41,519 nt of DNA from Rhodoferax sp. (GCF_025354435.1 NZ_JANXMU010000076.1:1-41519); one strand, 5' to 3'; counted from the stretch's first letter, positions 11,309 to 20,037 are shown. Notes: generated from the sequence alone by a model not told the origin. Translations and numbers: made by a program.

Positions 11309-11345
11309 GGGCACAGTCTACCCAGACGTGCCCTCCGAGGTCAGG

Positions 11346-12011
11346 CTAGCGCGCGACCCGCACGGCTGCCGCCACCCCCGCCACCGCTGCCCGGTAGGCC
11401 GCCTCCAGGCCCTCGAAACCATTCACGGTGATGTGCAGGTTTTGCAGCAGTCCGTCGTGGATACCGTAAACCCAGCCGTGCACGGTGACGTTCTGGCCGC
11501 GCGCCCAGGCATCGACCATCACCGTGCTTTGGCAGACGTTGACCACCTGCTCGATGGCATTGAGCTCGACCAGCGCGTCGTGGCGCTGGGGTTCGGCGAT
11601 GCGGTCCAGCAGGTTCCAGTGGCGGTCCCGCACGTCCTGGATATGGCGCAGCCAGTTGTCGGCCAGGCCGACCCGCTGGCCCGCCAGCGCCGCCGCCACG
11701 CCCGAGCAGCCATAGTGGCCCACCACGGTGATGTGCTCGACCTTGATCACGTCCACCGCAAACTGCACGGTGGAGAGCGCGTTCAGGTCGGAATGCACCA
11801 CCACGTTGGCCACGTTGCGGTGCACAAACACCTCGCCCGGGGCCAGGCCCATGATCTCGTTGGCCGGGACGCGGCTGTCGGAGCAGCCAATCCACATGTA
11901 CTTGGGCTTTTGCTGGCGCGTCAGCTCGGTAAAGAAACCAGGGCGCTCACGCTCCATCTCGGCGGCCCAGGCACGGTTGTTGGCAAAAATATCAGGTATG
12001 GATTGGATCAT
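11346..12011 (-). CDS. can: beta-class carbonic anhydrase
   Basis: A 221-residue cytoplasmic zinc enzyme interconverting CO2 and bicarbonate. The zinc ligands and catalytic dyad are in WIGCSDSRVP (Cys, Asp, Arg) and VVGHYGCSGV (His, Cys). The C-terminal GWVYGIHDGLLQ matches the E. coli Can type as I remember it. I chose ATG 12011 (MIQSIPDIFANNRAW) because it gives the E. coli-like N-terminus; an ATG at 12062 in the same frame would add 17 residues and has no better ribosome site. Confidence 0.96.
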   Translation of the reverse strand: MIQSIPDIFANNRAWAAEMERERPGFFTELTRQQKPKYMWIGCSDSRVPANEIMGLAPGEVFVHRNVANVVVHSDLNALSTVQFAVDVIKVEHITVVGHYGCSGVAAALAGQRVGLADNWLRHIQDVRDRHWNLLDRIAEPQRHDALVELNAIEQVVNVCQSTVMVDAWARGQNVTVHGWVYGIHDGLLQNLHITVNGFEGLEAAYRAAVAGVAAAVRVAR

Positions 12012-12064
12012 GGGGGGTATTTTGCCGCCACTGGGACGGGCCAAATAGTCAAAATTAGGCATTA

Positions 12065-12117
12065 AATTGGCAGCTAGCGCATATCCCGCCTGCGCAAGAA
12101 GCTATTAAAACTGTAGT
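12065..12117 (+). repeat. dispersed CTAGCGC...AGCTAT intergenic repeat, copy b
   Basis: This reads TTGGCAGCTAGCGCATATCC, then TGCGCAAGAAGCTATTAAAA. It is the same element as the copies at 1547, 15068, 15949, 20022, 29697 and 39507. It lies in the 294-bp gap between carbonic anhydrase and the cupin gene; the rest of that gap holds the LiuR operator and a GC-rich segment without obvious features. Confidence 0.75.
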
Positions 12118-12181
12118 GCATCAGCCGGGTTACCAAACGGAACCAGGCGGGCCGCACACCGGTGCAAGGCTCCTACGTCAG

Positions 12182-12197
12182 TTGACGTTAACGTCAA
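12182..12197 (+). promoter_or_regulatory. LiuR-type operator upstream of cupin gene
   Basis: A perfect 16-bp palindrome, TTGACGTTAACGTCAA, 108 bp before the cupin ATG. It matches the LiuR consensus as I recall it (TTTACGTnnACGTnAA type) and shares its ACGT-n2-ACGT core with the site at 13166-13181. The LiuR-like regulator is encoded 0.5 kb away. Confidence 0.75.
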
Positions 12198-12305
12198 GTA
12201 TAGCCAAGCTTCCCCCACTTGGTGGATGCACTAGCCCCGCCCTGCGGGCCAGGGGCGGAAAATCACACGATGGCATGCGGTCCGCAGCCACCCAAGGAGA
12301 CAACC

Positions 12306-12707
12306 ATGAAGCCATTCCAAAAATTGCGCCCCTACGCACTGCTGCTGGTGGGGCTGGTATCGGTCGGCACGCTGCTGGCGCAAAACCCGGGCTTGCAGCG
12401 TACGTTGGTAGGCCGGGCCGATGTGTCGGTGCCGGGGCGCGAGGCGGTGGTGGCACGGGTCGAGGTAGCCCCCGGTGGCAAAGCCGGGCGGCACACCCAC
12501 CCCGGCGATGAAATCAGCTATGTATTGGAAGGCGAGGCCACGCTGCTGGTAGATGGCCAGCCGCCCCGCATCGTCAAGGCCGGTGAGTCGTTTGTGGTGC
12601 CCGCCGGGGTGGTGCACGATGCCCACAACGACGGGGCCGTGCCGACCAAGCTAGTGGGCGTGTACGTGGTGGAAAAAGGCCAGCCGCTGGCCTCGCCCGC
12701 GCCTTGA
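12306..12707 (+). CDS. exported cupin-domain protein
   Basis: A 133-residue small beta-barrel protein. Residues 1-25 (MKPFQKLRPYALLLVGLVSV...) form a signal peptide with cleavage near LLAQN. The single cupin domain shows the metal motif GRHTHPGDEISYVLEGE and the second motif VPAGVVHDAHN. ATG 12306 has AAGGAG 7 nt upstream. A perfect LiuR-type operator precedes it, so it is probably induced with branched-chain amino acid or acyl-CoA catabolism. Its catalytic or binding role is not known. It converges on the liuR-like gene with a 12-bp gap. Confidence 0.88.
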   Translation: MKPFQKLRPYALLLVGLVSVGTLLAQNPGLQRTLVGRADVSVPGREAVVARVEVAPGGKAGRHTHPGDEISYVLEGEATLLVDGQPPRIVKAGESFVVPAGVVHDAHNDGAVPTKLVGVYVVEKGQPLASPAP

Positions 12708-12719
12708 AACACCCAGCCT

Positions 12720-13127
12720 TCAAGCAGGTTTGGCCTGTTTGAGGCTCTTGGAAAGCTGCGCCCGCCCGTCCTTCTCTTGGGCTTTGACCTCGTCGATATT
12801 GGCCTGCAGCTCGGCCAGCTGGTCTTCCAGTTGCTGGCGGTGCGCGGCCAGCACGGCCAGAAACTTGCCGAGCTGGGCGGTGGTGTCGCGCGGACTGTCG
12901 TACATGTCGATGACCTCCTTGGCCTGCGTCAGGCTCAGGCCCAGGCGCTTGGCGCGCAGGGTCAACTTGAGGCGGGTGCGGTCACGCTGGCTGTAGACGC
13001 GGGTACGGCCGCCCGGGCCGCTGCGCGTAGGCTGCAGCAGGCCCATGTCTTCGTAGAAACGGATGGCCCGGGTGGTCAGGTCGAACTCAAGGGCCAGGTC
13101 GCTGATGCTGTAGGTGCTTATCGCCAT
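12720..13127 (-). CDS. liuR: MerR-family regulator, LiuR type
   Basis: A 135-residue dimeric MerR regulator. The N-terminal winged helix reads YSISDLALEFDLTTRAIRFY then EDMGLLQPTRSG, and a long C-terminal coiled coil (LAAHRQQLEDQLAELQANID) serves for dimerisation. There is no C-terminal Cys metal site. The sequence resembles what I remember of proteobacterial LiuR, which controls leucine/isovalerate and branched-chain acid degradation. Two LiuR-like palindromes lie nearby, one immediately upstream in the divergent promoter (13166). I start at ATG 13127 (MAISTYSISD); a TTG at 13145 is in frame. The usual target genes (liuABCD) are not in the window. Confidence 0.85.
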   Translation of the reverse strand: MAISTYSISDLALEFDLTTRAIRFYEDMGLLQPTRSGPGGRTRVYSQRDRTRLKLTLRAKRLGLSLTQAKEVIDMYDSPRDTTAQLGKFLAVLAAHRQQLEDQLAELQANIDEVKAQEKDGRAQLSKSLKQAKPA

Positions 13128-13165
13128 GGTGTCAGTGGGGTGCAAAGAGCGGGCCTAGAATGACT

Positions 13166-13181
13166 TTTACGTAAACGTCAA
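13166..13181 (+). promoter_or_regulatory. LiuR-type operator between liuR and MBL gene
   Basis: TTTACGTAAACGTCAA lies in the 76-bp divergent promoter between the liuR-like gene and the metallo-hydrolase gene. It shares the ACGT-n2-ACGT core with the palindrome at 12182. It should serve autoregulation and control of the metallo-hydrolase. Confidence 0.8.
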
Positions 13182-13203
13182 CACAAAAGCCGACTATAGC
13201 GCC

Positions 13204-14319
13204 ATGAATCTGCTTGAACAACAACTGCACTACCCCCTGGGCGACACCCTGCCCGCGCAGGGCGCAACCGTCGCCGTGGCATCCGGCGTACGCTGGATCC
13301 GCATGGCGCTGCCCTTTGCGCTGAACCACATCAACCTGTGGTTGCTGGAAGACGAGATCGAAGGACAGCGGGGGTGGAGCGTGGTGGACTGCTGTATAAG
13401 CGCCGACGCATCCCGCACCCAGTGGGAGGCGATTTTTGCCACCCAGCTTGGCGGCCTGCCCATCCTGCGCGTCATCGTGACCCACATGCACCCCGACCAC
13501 ATCGGCCTGGCCTCTTGGCTGTGCGCGCGCTGGAATGCGCCGTTGTGGATCAGCGCCACCGACTACTTTGTGGCGGGGCACAACATCTTGCATTCCAGCG
13601 GCAACGGCGGGCCGGGCGCTGCAGAATTCTTCCAAAAACATGGCCTGACCGACCCGGAATCGGTGGCCAAAATCCGCGCCCGCACTGGCTATTTTTCGGC
13701 CATGGTGCCTGCCTTGCCGCCCAGTTTTGTACGCATGCAAGACGGCCAGACCCTGCGCATCGGCGGACGCGACTGGCGCTGCATCAGCGGCTACGGGCAT
13801 GCGCCGGAACACATTGCGCTGTATTGCAGCGAAACCCGGGTGCTGATTGGCGGCGACATGATGCTGCCGCGCATTTCCACCAACGTCAGCGTGTTCGATG
13901 TGGAGCCCGAAAGCAATCCGTTGCAGCAGTTTCTGGAGTCGATTGACAAGTTTGCGCCGCTGCACCCCGACACCCTCACCCTGCCCGCGCACGGCAAACC
14001 CTTCCAGGGCCTGCACACGCGCATCCGGCAGTTGCACGACCACCACCGCGACCACCTGGCCCGCGTGATGGCCTTCGCCCAGCAGCAGCCGTGCAGCGCC
14101 AGCGACATCCTGCCGGTGCTGTTCACCCGCCAGCTGGACTTGCACCAGATCACCTTCGCCATGGGCGAGGCGGTGGCGCATCTGCACAAGCTGTGGGTGG
14201 ATGGCTACTTGCAGCGCACCCGCGGCGCAGACGGGGTGTACCGGTTCAACCCGACAGCGCTAGCCTACCCCGAAAGCGCGGCGCTGGAGCCCAGCGAAGC
14301 CATACCCGTCAGCGCCTAA
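13204..14319 (+). CDS. metallo-beta-lactamase-fold hydrolase
   Basis: A 371-residue MBL-fold metallo-hydrolase. The dinuclear metal motif is THMHPDHIG, and further ligands lie in GYGHAPEHIA, GGDMML and PAHGKPF. The C-terminal about 80 residues look like the winged-helix extension found in LACTB2-like and related thioester or nuclease-like MBL proteins. It is divergent from liuR with a LiuR-type operator between them, and this pairing suggests a role in acyl-CoA or thioester metabolism. Its stop overlaps the convergent metalloprotease gene by 3 bp. The substrate is unknown. Confidence 0.9.
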   Translation: MNLLEQQLHYPLGDTLPAQGATVAVASGVRWIRMALPFALNHINLWLLEDEIEGQRGWSVVDCCISADASRTQWEAIFATQLGGLPILRVIVTHMHPDHIGLASWLCARWNAPLWISATDYFVAGHNILHSSGNGGPGAAEFFQKHGLTDPESVAKIRARTGYFSAMVPALPPSFVRMQDGQTLRIGGRDWRCISGYGHAPEHIALYCSETRVLIGGDMMLPRISTNVSVFDVEPESNPLQQFLESIDKFAPLHPDTLTLPAHGKPFQGLHTRIRQLHDHHRDHLARVMAFAQQQPCSASDILPVLFTRQLDLHQITFAMGEAVAHLHKLWVDGYLQRTRGADGVYRFNPTALAYPESAALEPSEAIPVSA

Positions 14320-15194
14320 ACCTCATCCCATTTGGGCACGACCACGCTGCGCAGCTCGGCGCGCAGCGGCGCATAGCCGGGCAGGATGGAGGCCACCGTG
14401 TCCCAGAACTGGGCGCTGTGGTCCATAAAGCGCAGGTGGCTCAGCTCGTGCACCACCACGTAGTCGATAACGTCCATGCGGTGGTGCAGCAGCCGCCAAT
14501 TCAGCCGGATCGAGCCAATGCTGCTGGCGCTGCCCCAGCGCGTAACAGCGTTGGACAAGGCCAGCCGCTTCCACTGCACGCCCAGCTGCGGCGCAAAGTG
14601 GTTCAGGCGCTCGGTGAACCGCGCGCGGGCCTGTAGCAGCAGCCATTTGTGCACGGCAGCGCGGATATGCGCGGGCACGGCATCCAGCGGCAAGCCCAGA
14701 CGCAAGGTGTGGTCGATCACCAGCCCGCCCTTGTGCGCCCGGTGCAACGCGGGCTCCAGCACCAGGGTCAGCGGTTGGCCCAGGTAGGGAAAGGCCGCCC
14801 CGTTTTGCCAGACCACCCGCGAGGCTTGCTGCTCGGCCTGCCGCTCCTGCGACTGGCCGAGCTTTTGCACGATCCAGCCGCCCTTGCTGCGCACCGCGGC
14901 ATCCACCTCGGCCAGCGGCACCCATTTCGGCGCGCTCACCACCAGGCCTTGCGCACCCACCACAAAGCCGATGCTGCGGCGCTTGCTACGCTTGAACGCA
15001 AAACCCACCAGCGCGCCGGGCAACTGCAGGGTGCGGTTGGTGGCGGGGTGGCGGTAGGCCACACCACTTGCTCCTGAATCAGGAGCTGCTACTGCAAGTG
15101 GAATGGGCGCTAGAGGCCTATTTGGTGTTGATTTTGGCTCCACAGCTGCAGGCTCGAACAGGTCCAGCGTGGATTGCAACAAGCGCAGCAGCAT
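14316..15194 (-). CDS. YgjP-like zinc metalloprotease (SprT/DUF45 family)
   Basis: A 292-residue protein of the YgjP/M48-like family. The gluzincin motif HELSHLRFMDHS (HExxH replaced by HELSH) is near residue 235, with the typical upstream WGSASSIGSIRLNWRL. The N-terminal about 45 residues are unusual: codons 21-45 are encoded by a copy of the dispersed CTAGCGC repeat read through in frame, giving KSTPNRPLAPIPLAVAAPD and a few more residues. That part is probably unstructured. The gene follows plsC by 9 bp and is the last gene of the glyQ-glyS-gmhB-plsC string. Its cellular substrate is unknown. Confidence 0.88.
   Translation of the reverse strand: MLLRLLQSTLDLFEPAAVEPKSTPNRPLAPIPLAVAAPDSGASGVAYRHPATNRTLQLPGALVGFAFKRSKRRSIGFVVGAQGLVVSAPKWVPLAEVDAAVRSKGGWIVQKLGQSQERQAEQQASRVVWQNGAAFPYLGQPLTLVLEPALHRAHKGGLVIDHTLRLGLPLDAVPAHIRAAVHKWLLLQARARFTERLNHFAPQLGVQWKRLALSNAVTRWGSASSIGSIRLNWRLLHHRMDVIDYVVVHELSHLRFMDHSAQFWDTVASILPGYAPLRAELRSVVVPKWDEV
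15068..15130 (-). repeat. dispersed CTAGCGC...AGCT repeat, copy c, inside a coding sequence
   Basis: On the minus strand this reads AATAGGCCTCTAGCGCCCAT, then TCCACTTGCAGTAGCAGCTC. It is the best match of all copies to GGCCTCTAGCGC. It lies within codons 21-45 of the YgjP-like gene and keeps the frame open. Confidence 0.75.
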
Positions 15195-15203
15195 GGGAGT
15201 GGC

Positions 15204-15938
15204 TTACTTGTAGGCGTCCGGGTCCAGGCGGCGCATTTCGGCTTCGATCCAGGCCTGCACCTCGGCCATCAGCTCGTCCGGGCGGCGGCCCACACTAGGG
15301 ATGGGCTTGCCAATAGAAATGTCCACAATCCCCGGGGTCTTGATGAAGGCCTTGCGCGGCCAGCATTTGGCCGAGGTCACGGCGATCGGGATCACCGGCA
15401 CGCCGCACTGGATGGCCAGCCGCGTGCCGCCGGTTTTGTACTCGCCCACCTGGCCGCGGTCGATGCGCGTGCCCTCGGGGAACATAATGATCCAGGTGCC
15501 CTGCCCCACCAGCCGCTTACCCGAGGCGACCATCTTTTTAAATGCCTGCGTACCCTGGCTGCGGTCGATGTGGATCATGTCCATGCAGGCCATGGCCCAG
15601 CCGAAAAACGGCACGTACAGCAGCTCTTTCTTGAACACATAGGCCAGCGGGCGCGGCATGATGGCGGGCATCAACAGCGCCTCCCAGGTGGACTGGTGCT
15701 TGACCAGCAGCACGGCCGAATCCAACGGGCCAGTGGGTAGGTTTTCCATGCCGGTGATGCGGTTCTGGATGCCCAAAATGGCCGTACCACTGTCCACCGA
15801 CAGCTTCAGCCAGCGCGCGCAAGCCCAGTACACCGCAGTGGGCCCGGCAAACAGCCGGATCACGAACACGGCCGTAGCCCAAGGGATGACGGTGACCGCC
15901 AAAAACAGCATGTGCAAAACAGAGCGGATCAAAGGCAT
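15204..15938 (-). CDS. plsC: 1-acyl-sn-glycerol-3-phosphate acyltransferase
   Basis: A 244-residue membrane-associated acyltransferase that makes phosphatidic acid from lysophosphatidic acid. The catalytic motif is VKHQSTWEALL (HxxxxE in place of the usual HxxxxD) and the substrate-binding motif is MFPEGTR. The N-terminus (VLHMLFLAVTVIPWATAVFV) is a membrane segment. It sits between gmhB (65 bp upstream, with repeat copy d in the gap) and the YgjP-like gene. The gene order is a familiar one in Comamonadaceae. Confidence 0.93.
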   Translation of the reverse strand: MPLIRSVLHMLFLAVTVIPWATAVFVIRLFAGPTAVYWACARWLKLSVDSGTAILGIQNRITGMENLPTGPLDSAVLLVKHQSTWEALLMPAIMPRPLAYVFKKELLYVPFFGWAMACMDMIHIDRSQGTQAFKKMVASGKRLVGQGTWIIMFPEGTRIDRGQVGEYKTGGTRLAIQCGVPVIPIAVTSAKCWPRKAFIKTPGIVDISIGKPIPSVGRRPDELMAEVQAWIEAEMRRLDPDAYK

Positions 15939-15948
15939 TTTTTAGGTC

Positions 15949-16001
15949 TTTTTGGCTTCTAGCGTAAATAACATATACGCATGCAGCTATAAATTTAGGA
16001 G
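15949..16001 (+). repeat. dispersed CTAGCG...AGCTAT intergenic repeat, copy d
   Basis: This reads TTTGGCTTCTAGCGTAAATA, then ATACGCATGCAGCTATAAAT. It fills almost the whole gap between gmhB and plsC. Confidence 0.7.
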
Positions 16002-16003
16002 TA

Positions 16004-16579
16004 TCAGGCCGCAGGCGTTTTGGCGGCCAGTTCGCGGTTGATGAGAAAGGTGGCAAACGCCAGCAGGTCCTGGTGCACCCAGGTGCCCACCGGAAACTCT
16101 GCGGGCAGCACGCCCAGCCCGCGAAACCGGGCAGCCTTGCCGGTCAGCACCACATGCGGCTCGCAGCCCACCGCCACCCCGGCCTGCAGGTCGCGCAGGC
16201 TGTCGCCCACCGTGGGCACGCCGTGCAGGTCGATGCCAAAACGCTCGCCAATCTGCTCAAACAGCCCCGGCGCGGGCTTGCGGCAGTGGCAGCCGTCATC
16301 GGGCGCGTGCGGGCAAAAGAACACCGCGTCGATCTTGCCCCCGGCGGCGGCCAGCAGCTTGAACATCTTGGCATGCATGGCGTTCAGCGCCGCCATGTCA
16401 AACAACCCCCGCCCCAGCCCCGACTGGTTGGTCGCCACCACCACGTGCCAGCCCGCATGGTTGAGCTTGGCAATCGCCTCCAGCGCACCGGGCAGCGGCA
16501 GCCATTCGTCGGGCGACTTGACGAACTCGTCACTGTCCACATTGATGGTGCCGTCGCGGTCGAGGATGGCGAGTTTCAT
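16004..16579 (-). CDS. gmhB: D-glycero-beta-D-manno-heptose 1,7-bisphosphate 7-phosphatase
   Basis: A 191-residue HAD-superfamily phosphatase in ADP-heptose synthesis for the lipopolysaccharide core. HAD motif I is ILDRDGTIN, motif II is VVATNQSGLGRG, and the zinc-binding loop CPHAPDDGCHCRKP and motif IV VGDSLRDLQAG are present. ATG 16579 (MKLAILDRDG) gives the normal length; an earlier in-frame start at 16597 adds only MPGAHP. It lies 28 bp after glyS on the same strand and is probably cotranscribed. Confidence 0.95.
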   Translation of the reverse strand: MKLAILDRDGTINVDSDEFVKSPDEWLPLPGALEAIAKLNHAGWHVVVATNQSGLGRGLFDMAALNAMHAKMFKLLAAAGGKIDAVFFCPHAPDDGCHCRKPAPGLFEQIGERFGIDLHGVPTVGDSLRDLQAGVAVGCEPHVVLTGKAARFRGLGVLPAEFPVGTWVHQDLLAFATFLINRELAAKTPAA

Positions 16580-16607
16580 GGGGTGGGCTCCAGGCATGGA
16601 CTCAGGT

Positions 16608-18740
16608 TTACGTGGCTAGCTTGGACAAATCGGCCACGCGGTTCATGGCGTTGTGCAGGCTTTGCAACAGGCCCAGGCGGTTCAGCCGCACGTCGATGGC
16701 TTCGGCGTTGACCATCACGCCGTCAAAGAACGCATCCACCGGCGCGCGCAGGGCGGCCAGGGATTGCAGACTGGCGGTGTAGTCGCCGGACTCGAACTGG
16801 GCCTGGGCGGCTGGGGCGGCTTGCTGCATGGCGGCGTGCAAGGCGATTTCGGCGGGCTCCTGCAACAGCACCGTGCTGACATGGGGATCGACCGTATCGG
16901 CCTTTTTCAGGATGTTGCCGATGCGCTTATTGGCTGCCGCCAGCGCTGCGGCTTCGGGCAAGGCGGCAAAGGCGCGCACGGCGGCCAGGCGCTTGGGGAC
17001 TTCGGCCAGGCGCTGCGGACGCAGGGCCAGGACGGCATCGACCTCTTGGGCGCTATAGCCTTCTTCACGCAGGCTGCCGCCGAGGCGGTCGTACATGAAG
17101 GTCAGCAGGGCCTGCACCGAAGCTTCGCGCGGCGCAGTGCATTTGTCGCCCAGCACGTTGAACGCGGCTTCGACCAGCGCGGTCACGTCCAGCGGCAGGT
17201 TTTGCTCGGTCAGCATGCGGATCACACCCAGGGCGTGGCGGCGCAACGCAAACGGGTCTTTATCGCCCGTCGGCAGGTTGCCAATGCCGAACATACCGAC
17301 CAGGGTTTCCAGCTTGTCGGCCAGCGCCACGGCGGTGCCCACGGGGTTGCGCGGCAGGCTGTCGCCTGCGAAGCGGGGTTTGTAGTGGTCTTCGATGGCA
17401 TCGGCCACGTCCACGCCTAGGCCGTCGTTGAGTGCGTAGTAGCGGCCCATGGTGCCTTGCAGCTCGGGGAACTCACCGACCATGTCGGTGACTAGGTCGG
17501 TCTTGGCCAGCAGCGCGGCCTGGTCGGCCTGCTGGGCTAGCGCATCGCCGCCGAGTTGCTGGGCAATGGCTTTGGCAATGGCGCGCACGCGCACCACGCG
17601 TTCACCCTGCGAGCCGAGTTGGTTGTGGTAGACCACTTTGTCCAGCCCCGCCACGCGCGACTCCAGCGTTTTCTTACGGTCTTGGTCAAAGAAAAACTTC
17701 GCATCGGCCAGGCGCGGGCGCACCACGCGCTCGTTGCCGCCGATGACCTGGCTGGGATCTGCCGGGCTGATGTTGCTGACGATCAGGAACTGGTGGGTCA
17801 GCTTGCCTGCCGCGTCCAGCAGCGGGAAGTACTTCTGGTTGGCCTTCATGGTCAGGATCAGGCATTCCTGCGGCACGCCGAGGAATTCTTCTTCGAAGCT
17901 GCAGACCAGCACATTGGGGCGCTCGACCAGGGCGGTCACTTCGTCCAGCAATGCTTCATCTTCGATAGCACGCACCCCACCACCGATCTGCGCTGCAGCC
18001 GCATTTAGTTGGCGAATAATGTCGGCGCGGCGGTCGGCGAAGCTGGCAATCACCGCTCCATCGCGGGCCAGGGTTTCGGCGTAGCTGTCGGCATCTTTCA
18101 AGACCACCGGGTCCACGGCGGCTTCAAAGCGGTGGCCATGGGTGGTGTTGCCAGACTGCAGGCCCAGGGCTTCCACCGGCACGATGTCGCTGCCATGCAG
18201 CGCCACCAGGCCATGCGCGGGGCGCACAAAGCTGACGCTGGTCCAGCCGGGCTGGGCGCAGCCGCTGGCCAGTTGGTAGGTCATGACCTTGGGGATGGGC
18301 AGCTTGGCAATGGCTTCCAGCAGGGCTTTTTGCAGGCCTTCCTGCAGACGGGCACCGGCCACGGTGCGTTCGAAAAACAGGGCTTCGGCCTTGCCATCCA
18401 GGGCGCGTTTGAGGCCTGCCACGGCGGATACGTCGGCACCCAGGGCTTGCAGCTTTTTCAGCAGCGCGGGCGTGGGTGCACCGTCGGCGCTCAGACCCAC
18501 GGCGACCGGCATCAGCTTGGCGGATACGGCCTTGTCGGCGGCGAAGGGGGCGACAGCAGTGATGTGCGCGGCCAGGCGGCGGGGCGAGGCGAAGGCGGTC
18601 ACGACGGACTCGGCACTGGCCAGGCCCTGGGCCTTGAGTTGCTCCAGCAGCACCACGGCAAAGGCATTGCCCAGTTTGTTCAGGGCCTTGGGCGGCAGCT
18701 CTTCAACGAACAGCTCCACCAGTAAATTCTTCACATTCAT
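16608..18740 (-). CDS. glyS: glycine--tRNA ligase beta subunit
   Basis: The 710-residue beta subunit of the alpha2beta2 glycyl-tRNA synthetase, carrying tRNA recognition. The N-terminus LLVELFVEELPPKALNKLGN and the HD-like domain region (NPVGTAVALADKLETLVGMF) are family hallmarks, and the C-terminal DALR-like anticodon-binding part is present (FFDGVMVNAEAIDVRLNRLG). ATG 18740 lies just after the glyQ stop (TGAC-ATG), so the two are translationally linked. The gene is intact. Confidence 0.97.
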   Translation of the reverse strand: MNVKNLLVELFVEELPPKALNKLGNAFAVVLLEQLKAQGLASAESVVTAFASPRRLAAHITAVAPFAADKAVSAKLMPVAVGLSADGAPTPALLKKLQALGADVSAVAGLKRALDGKAEALFFERTVAGARLQEGLQKALLEAIAKLPIPKVMTYQLASGCAQPGWTSVSFVRPAHGLVALHGSDIVPVEALGLQSGNTTHGHRFEAAVDPVVLKDADSYAETLARDGAVIASFADRRADIIRQLNAAAAQIGGGVRAIEDEALLDEVTALVERPNVLVCSFEEEFLGVPQECLILTMKANQKYFPLLDAAGKLTHQFLIVSNISPADPSQVIGGNERVVRPRLADAKFFFDQDRKKTLESRVAGLDKVVYHNQLGSQGERVVRVRAIAKAIAQQLGGDALAQQADQAALLAKTDLVTDMVGEFPELQGTMGRYYALNDGLGVDVADAIEDHYKPRFAGDSLPRNPVGTAVALADKLETLVGMFGIGNLPTGDKDPFALRRHALGVIRMLTEQNLPLDVTALVEAAFNVLGDKCTAPREASVQALLTFMYDRLGGSLREEGYSAQEVDAVLALRPQRLAEVPKRLAAVRAFAALPEAAALAAANKRIGNILKKADTVDPHVSTVLLQEPAEIALHAAMQQAAPAAQAQFESGDYTASLQSLAALRAPVDAFFDGVMVNAEAIDVRLNRLGLLQSLHNAMNRVADLSKLAT

Positions 18741-18741
18741 G

Positions 18742-19659
18742 TCAGGCGGCTTTCTTTTCAATCTGGGCCAGGACTTCAGTGGCCCAGTCTTTGGGTGCCA
18801 TCGGGAAGCCCAGGCGGGCGCGGCTGTCCAGGTAGCTTTGCGCCACGCTGCGGGCCAGGTTGCGGATGCGGCCCATGTAGGCGGCGCGCTCGGTCACGCT
18901 GATGGCTCCGCGTGCATCCAGCAGGTTGAAGCTGTGGGCGGCTTTCAGCACCTGCTCGTAGGCGGGCAGTGCCAGGCTCTCGGCCACCAAGTGCTTGGCC
19001 TGCTTTTCGTGGGCGGTAAAGGCGGTGAACAGGAAGTCGGTGTCGCTGTGCTCAAAGTTGTAGGTGGATTGCTCCACCTCGTTCTGCTTGTACACATCGC
19101 CATAGCTCAGGCCGTCGGTCCAGGTCAGGTTGTAGACGTTGTCCACGCCCTGCAGGTACATGGCCAGGCGCTCCAGGCCGTAGGTGATTTCGCCGGTGGC
19201 GGGCTTGCAATCGATGCCGCCCACCTGCTGGAAGTAGGTGAACTGGGTGACTTCCATGCCGTTGAGCCAGACTTCCCAGCCCAGACCCCAGGCACCCAGG
19301 GTGGGGTTTTCCCAATCGTCTTCGACGAAGCGGATGTCGTTCTTCTTCAGGTCAAAGCCCAGGGCTTCGAGCGAGCCCAGGTACAGCTCCAGGATGTTGG
19401 CCGGGGCGGGCTTGAGCACCACCTGGTACTGGTAGTAGTGCTGCAGGCGGTTGGGGTTCTCGCCATAGCGGCCGTCCTTAGGGCGGCGGCTGGGCTGCAC
19501 GTAGGCGGCCTTCCATGGCTCGGGGCCGATTGCTCTTAAAAATGTAGCAGTGTGCGAAGTACCCGCGCCCACTTCCATGTCGTAGGGCTGCAAAAGTGCA
19601 CAGCCTTGCTCAGCCCAGTAGGACTGCAGGGTCAAAATAATTTGCTGGAATGTCTTCAT
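18742..19659 (-). CDS. glyQ: glycine--tRNA ligase alpha subunit
   Basis: The 305-residue catalytic class II subunit. It starts [20 protein letters not shown] and contains the characteristic [39 protein letters not shown] and the [18 protein letters not shown] region. ATG 19659 is the conserved start; the open frame to 19746 is leader. It is the first gene of the glyQ-glyS-gmhB-plsC-ygjP string. The 153-bp gap upstream is divergent to the small membrane protein gene. Confidence 0.97.
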   Translation of the reverse strand: MKTFQQIILTLQSYWAEQGCALLQPYDMEVGAGTSHTATFLRAIGPEPWKAAYVQPSRRPKDGRYGENPNRLQHYYQYQVVLKPAPANILELYLGSLEALGFDLKKNDIRFVEDDWENPTLGAWGLGWEVWLNGMEVTQFTYFQQVGGIDCKPATGEITYGLERLAMYLQGVDNVYNLTWTDGLSYGDVYKQNEVEQSTYNFEHSDTDFLFTAFTAHEKQAKHLVAESLALPAYEQVLKAAHSFNLLDARGAISVTERAAYMGRIRNLARSVAQSYLDSRARLGFPMAPKDWATEVLAQIEKKAA

Positions 19660-19812
19660 GGGGGTCTGCAAAGGGGGGATCGCCGGGGGCGGCAATTCAA
19701 CCTTTGATTTTACGGGGCTGTGAAATATGTCACGCAATGCACGCAAGCGCGCCTTTGAGGTACAGCATATTCATTACATTTGTACACATTACGCAAAGGA
19801 AAAGGGACCGAC

Positions 19813-20037
19813 ATGGAACAAGCAGGCAGCAACTTCAGCTGGTTTATGGCGTATCTGATCGCCAGCATCCTGCTTATTGCGGGCGTGGCTGCGGGGATCA
19901 TGGTCTGGCAACACCGCAAACACAAACGTGAGCGGCGCAAGACTGCCAGAAAGGCACGGGCCCGCGTTCGGGCCTGGCGCGACGGCAAGTCCACCCCCTC
20001 CCAGCAAGCCGATCTTGATAGAAAAAAAGGCCTATAG
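19813..20037 (+). CDS. small single-span membrane protein
   Basis: A 74-residue protein I do not recognise. Residues about 8-31 (SWFMAYLIASILLIAGVAAG) form one transmembrane helix, followed by a strongly basic cytoplasmic tail (HRKHKRERRKTARKARARVR). AAGGGA lies 6 nt before ATG 19813. The last codons (DRKKGL and the stop) come from repeat copy e, so the C-terminus may have been changed by arrival of that repeat. It is divergent from glyQ. No function can be assigned. Confidence 0.7.
   Translation: MEQAGSNFSWFMAYLIASILLIAGVAAGIMVWQHRKHKRERRKTARKARARVRAWRDGKSTPSQQADLDRKKGL

Noticed and set aside
9326-11431. Long open frame (701 codons) on the plus strand
   Set aside because: It is the antisense of aceK; the translation is His/Val/Gly-rich with no domain, while the minus strand gives a full AceK.
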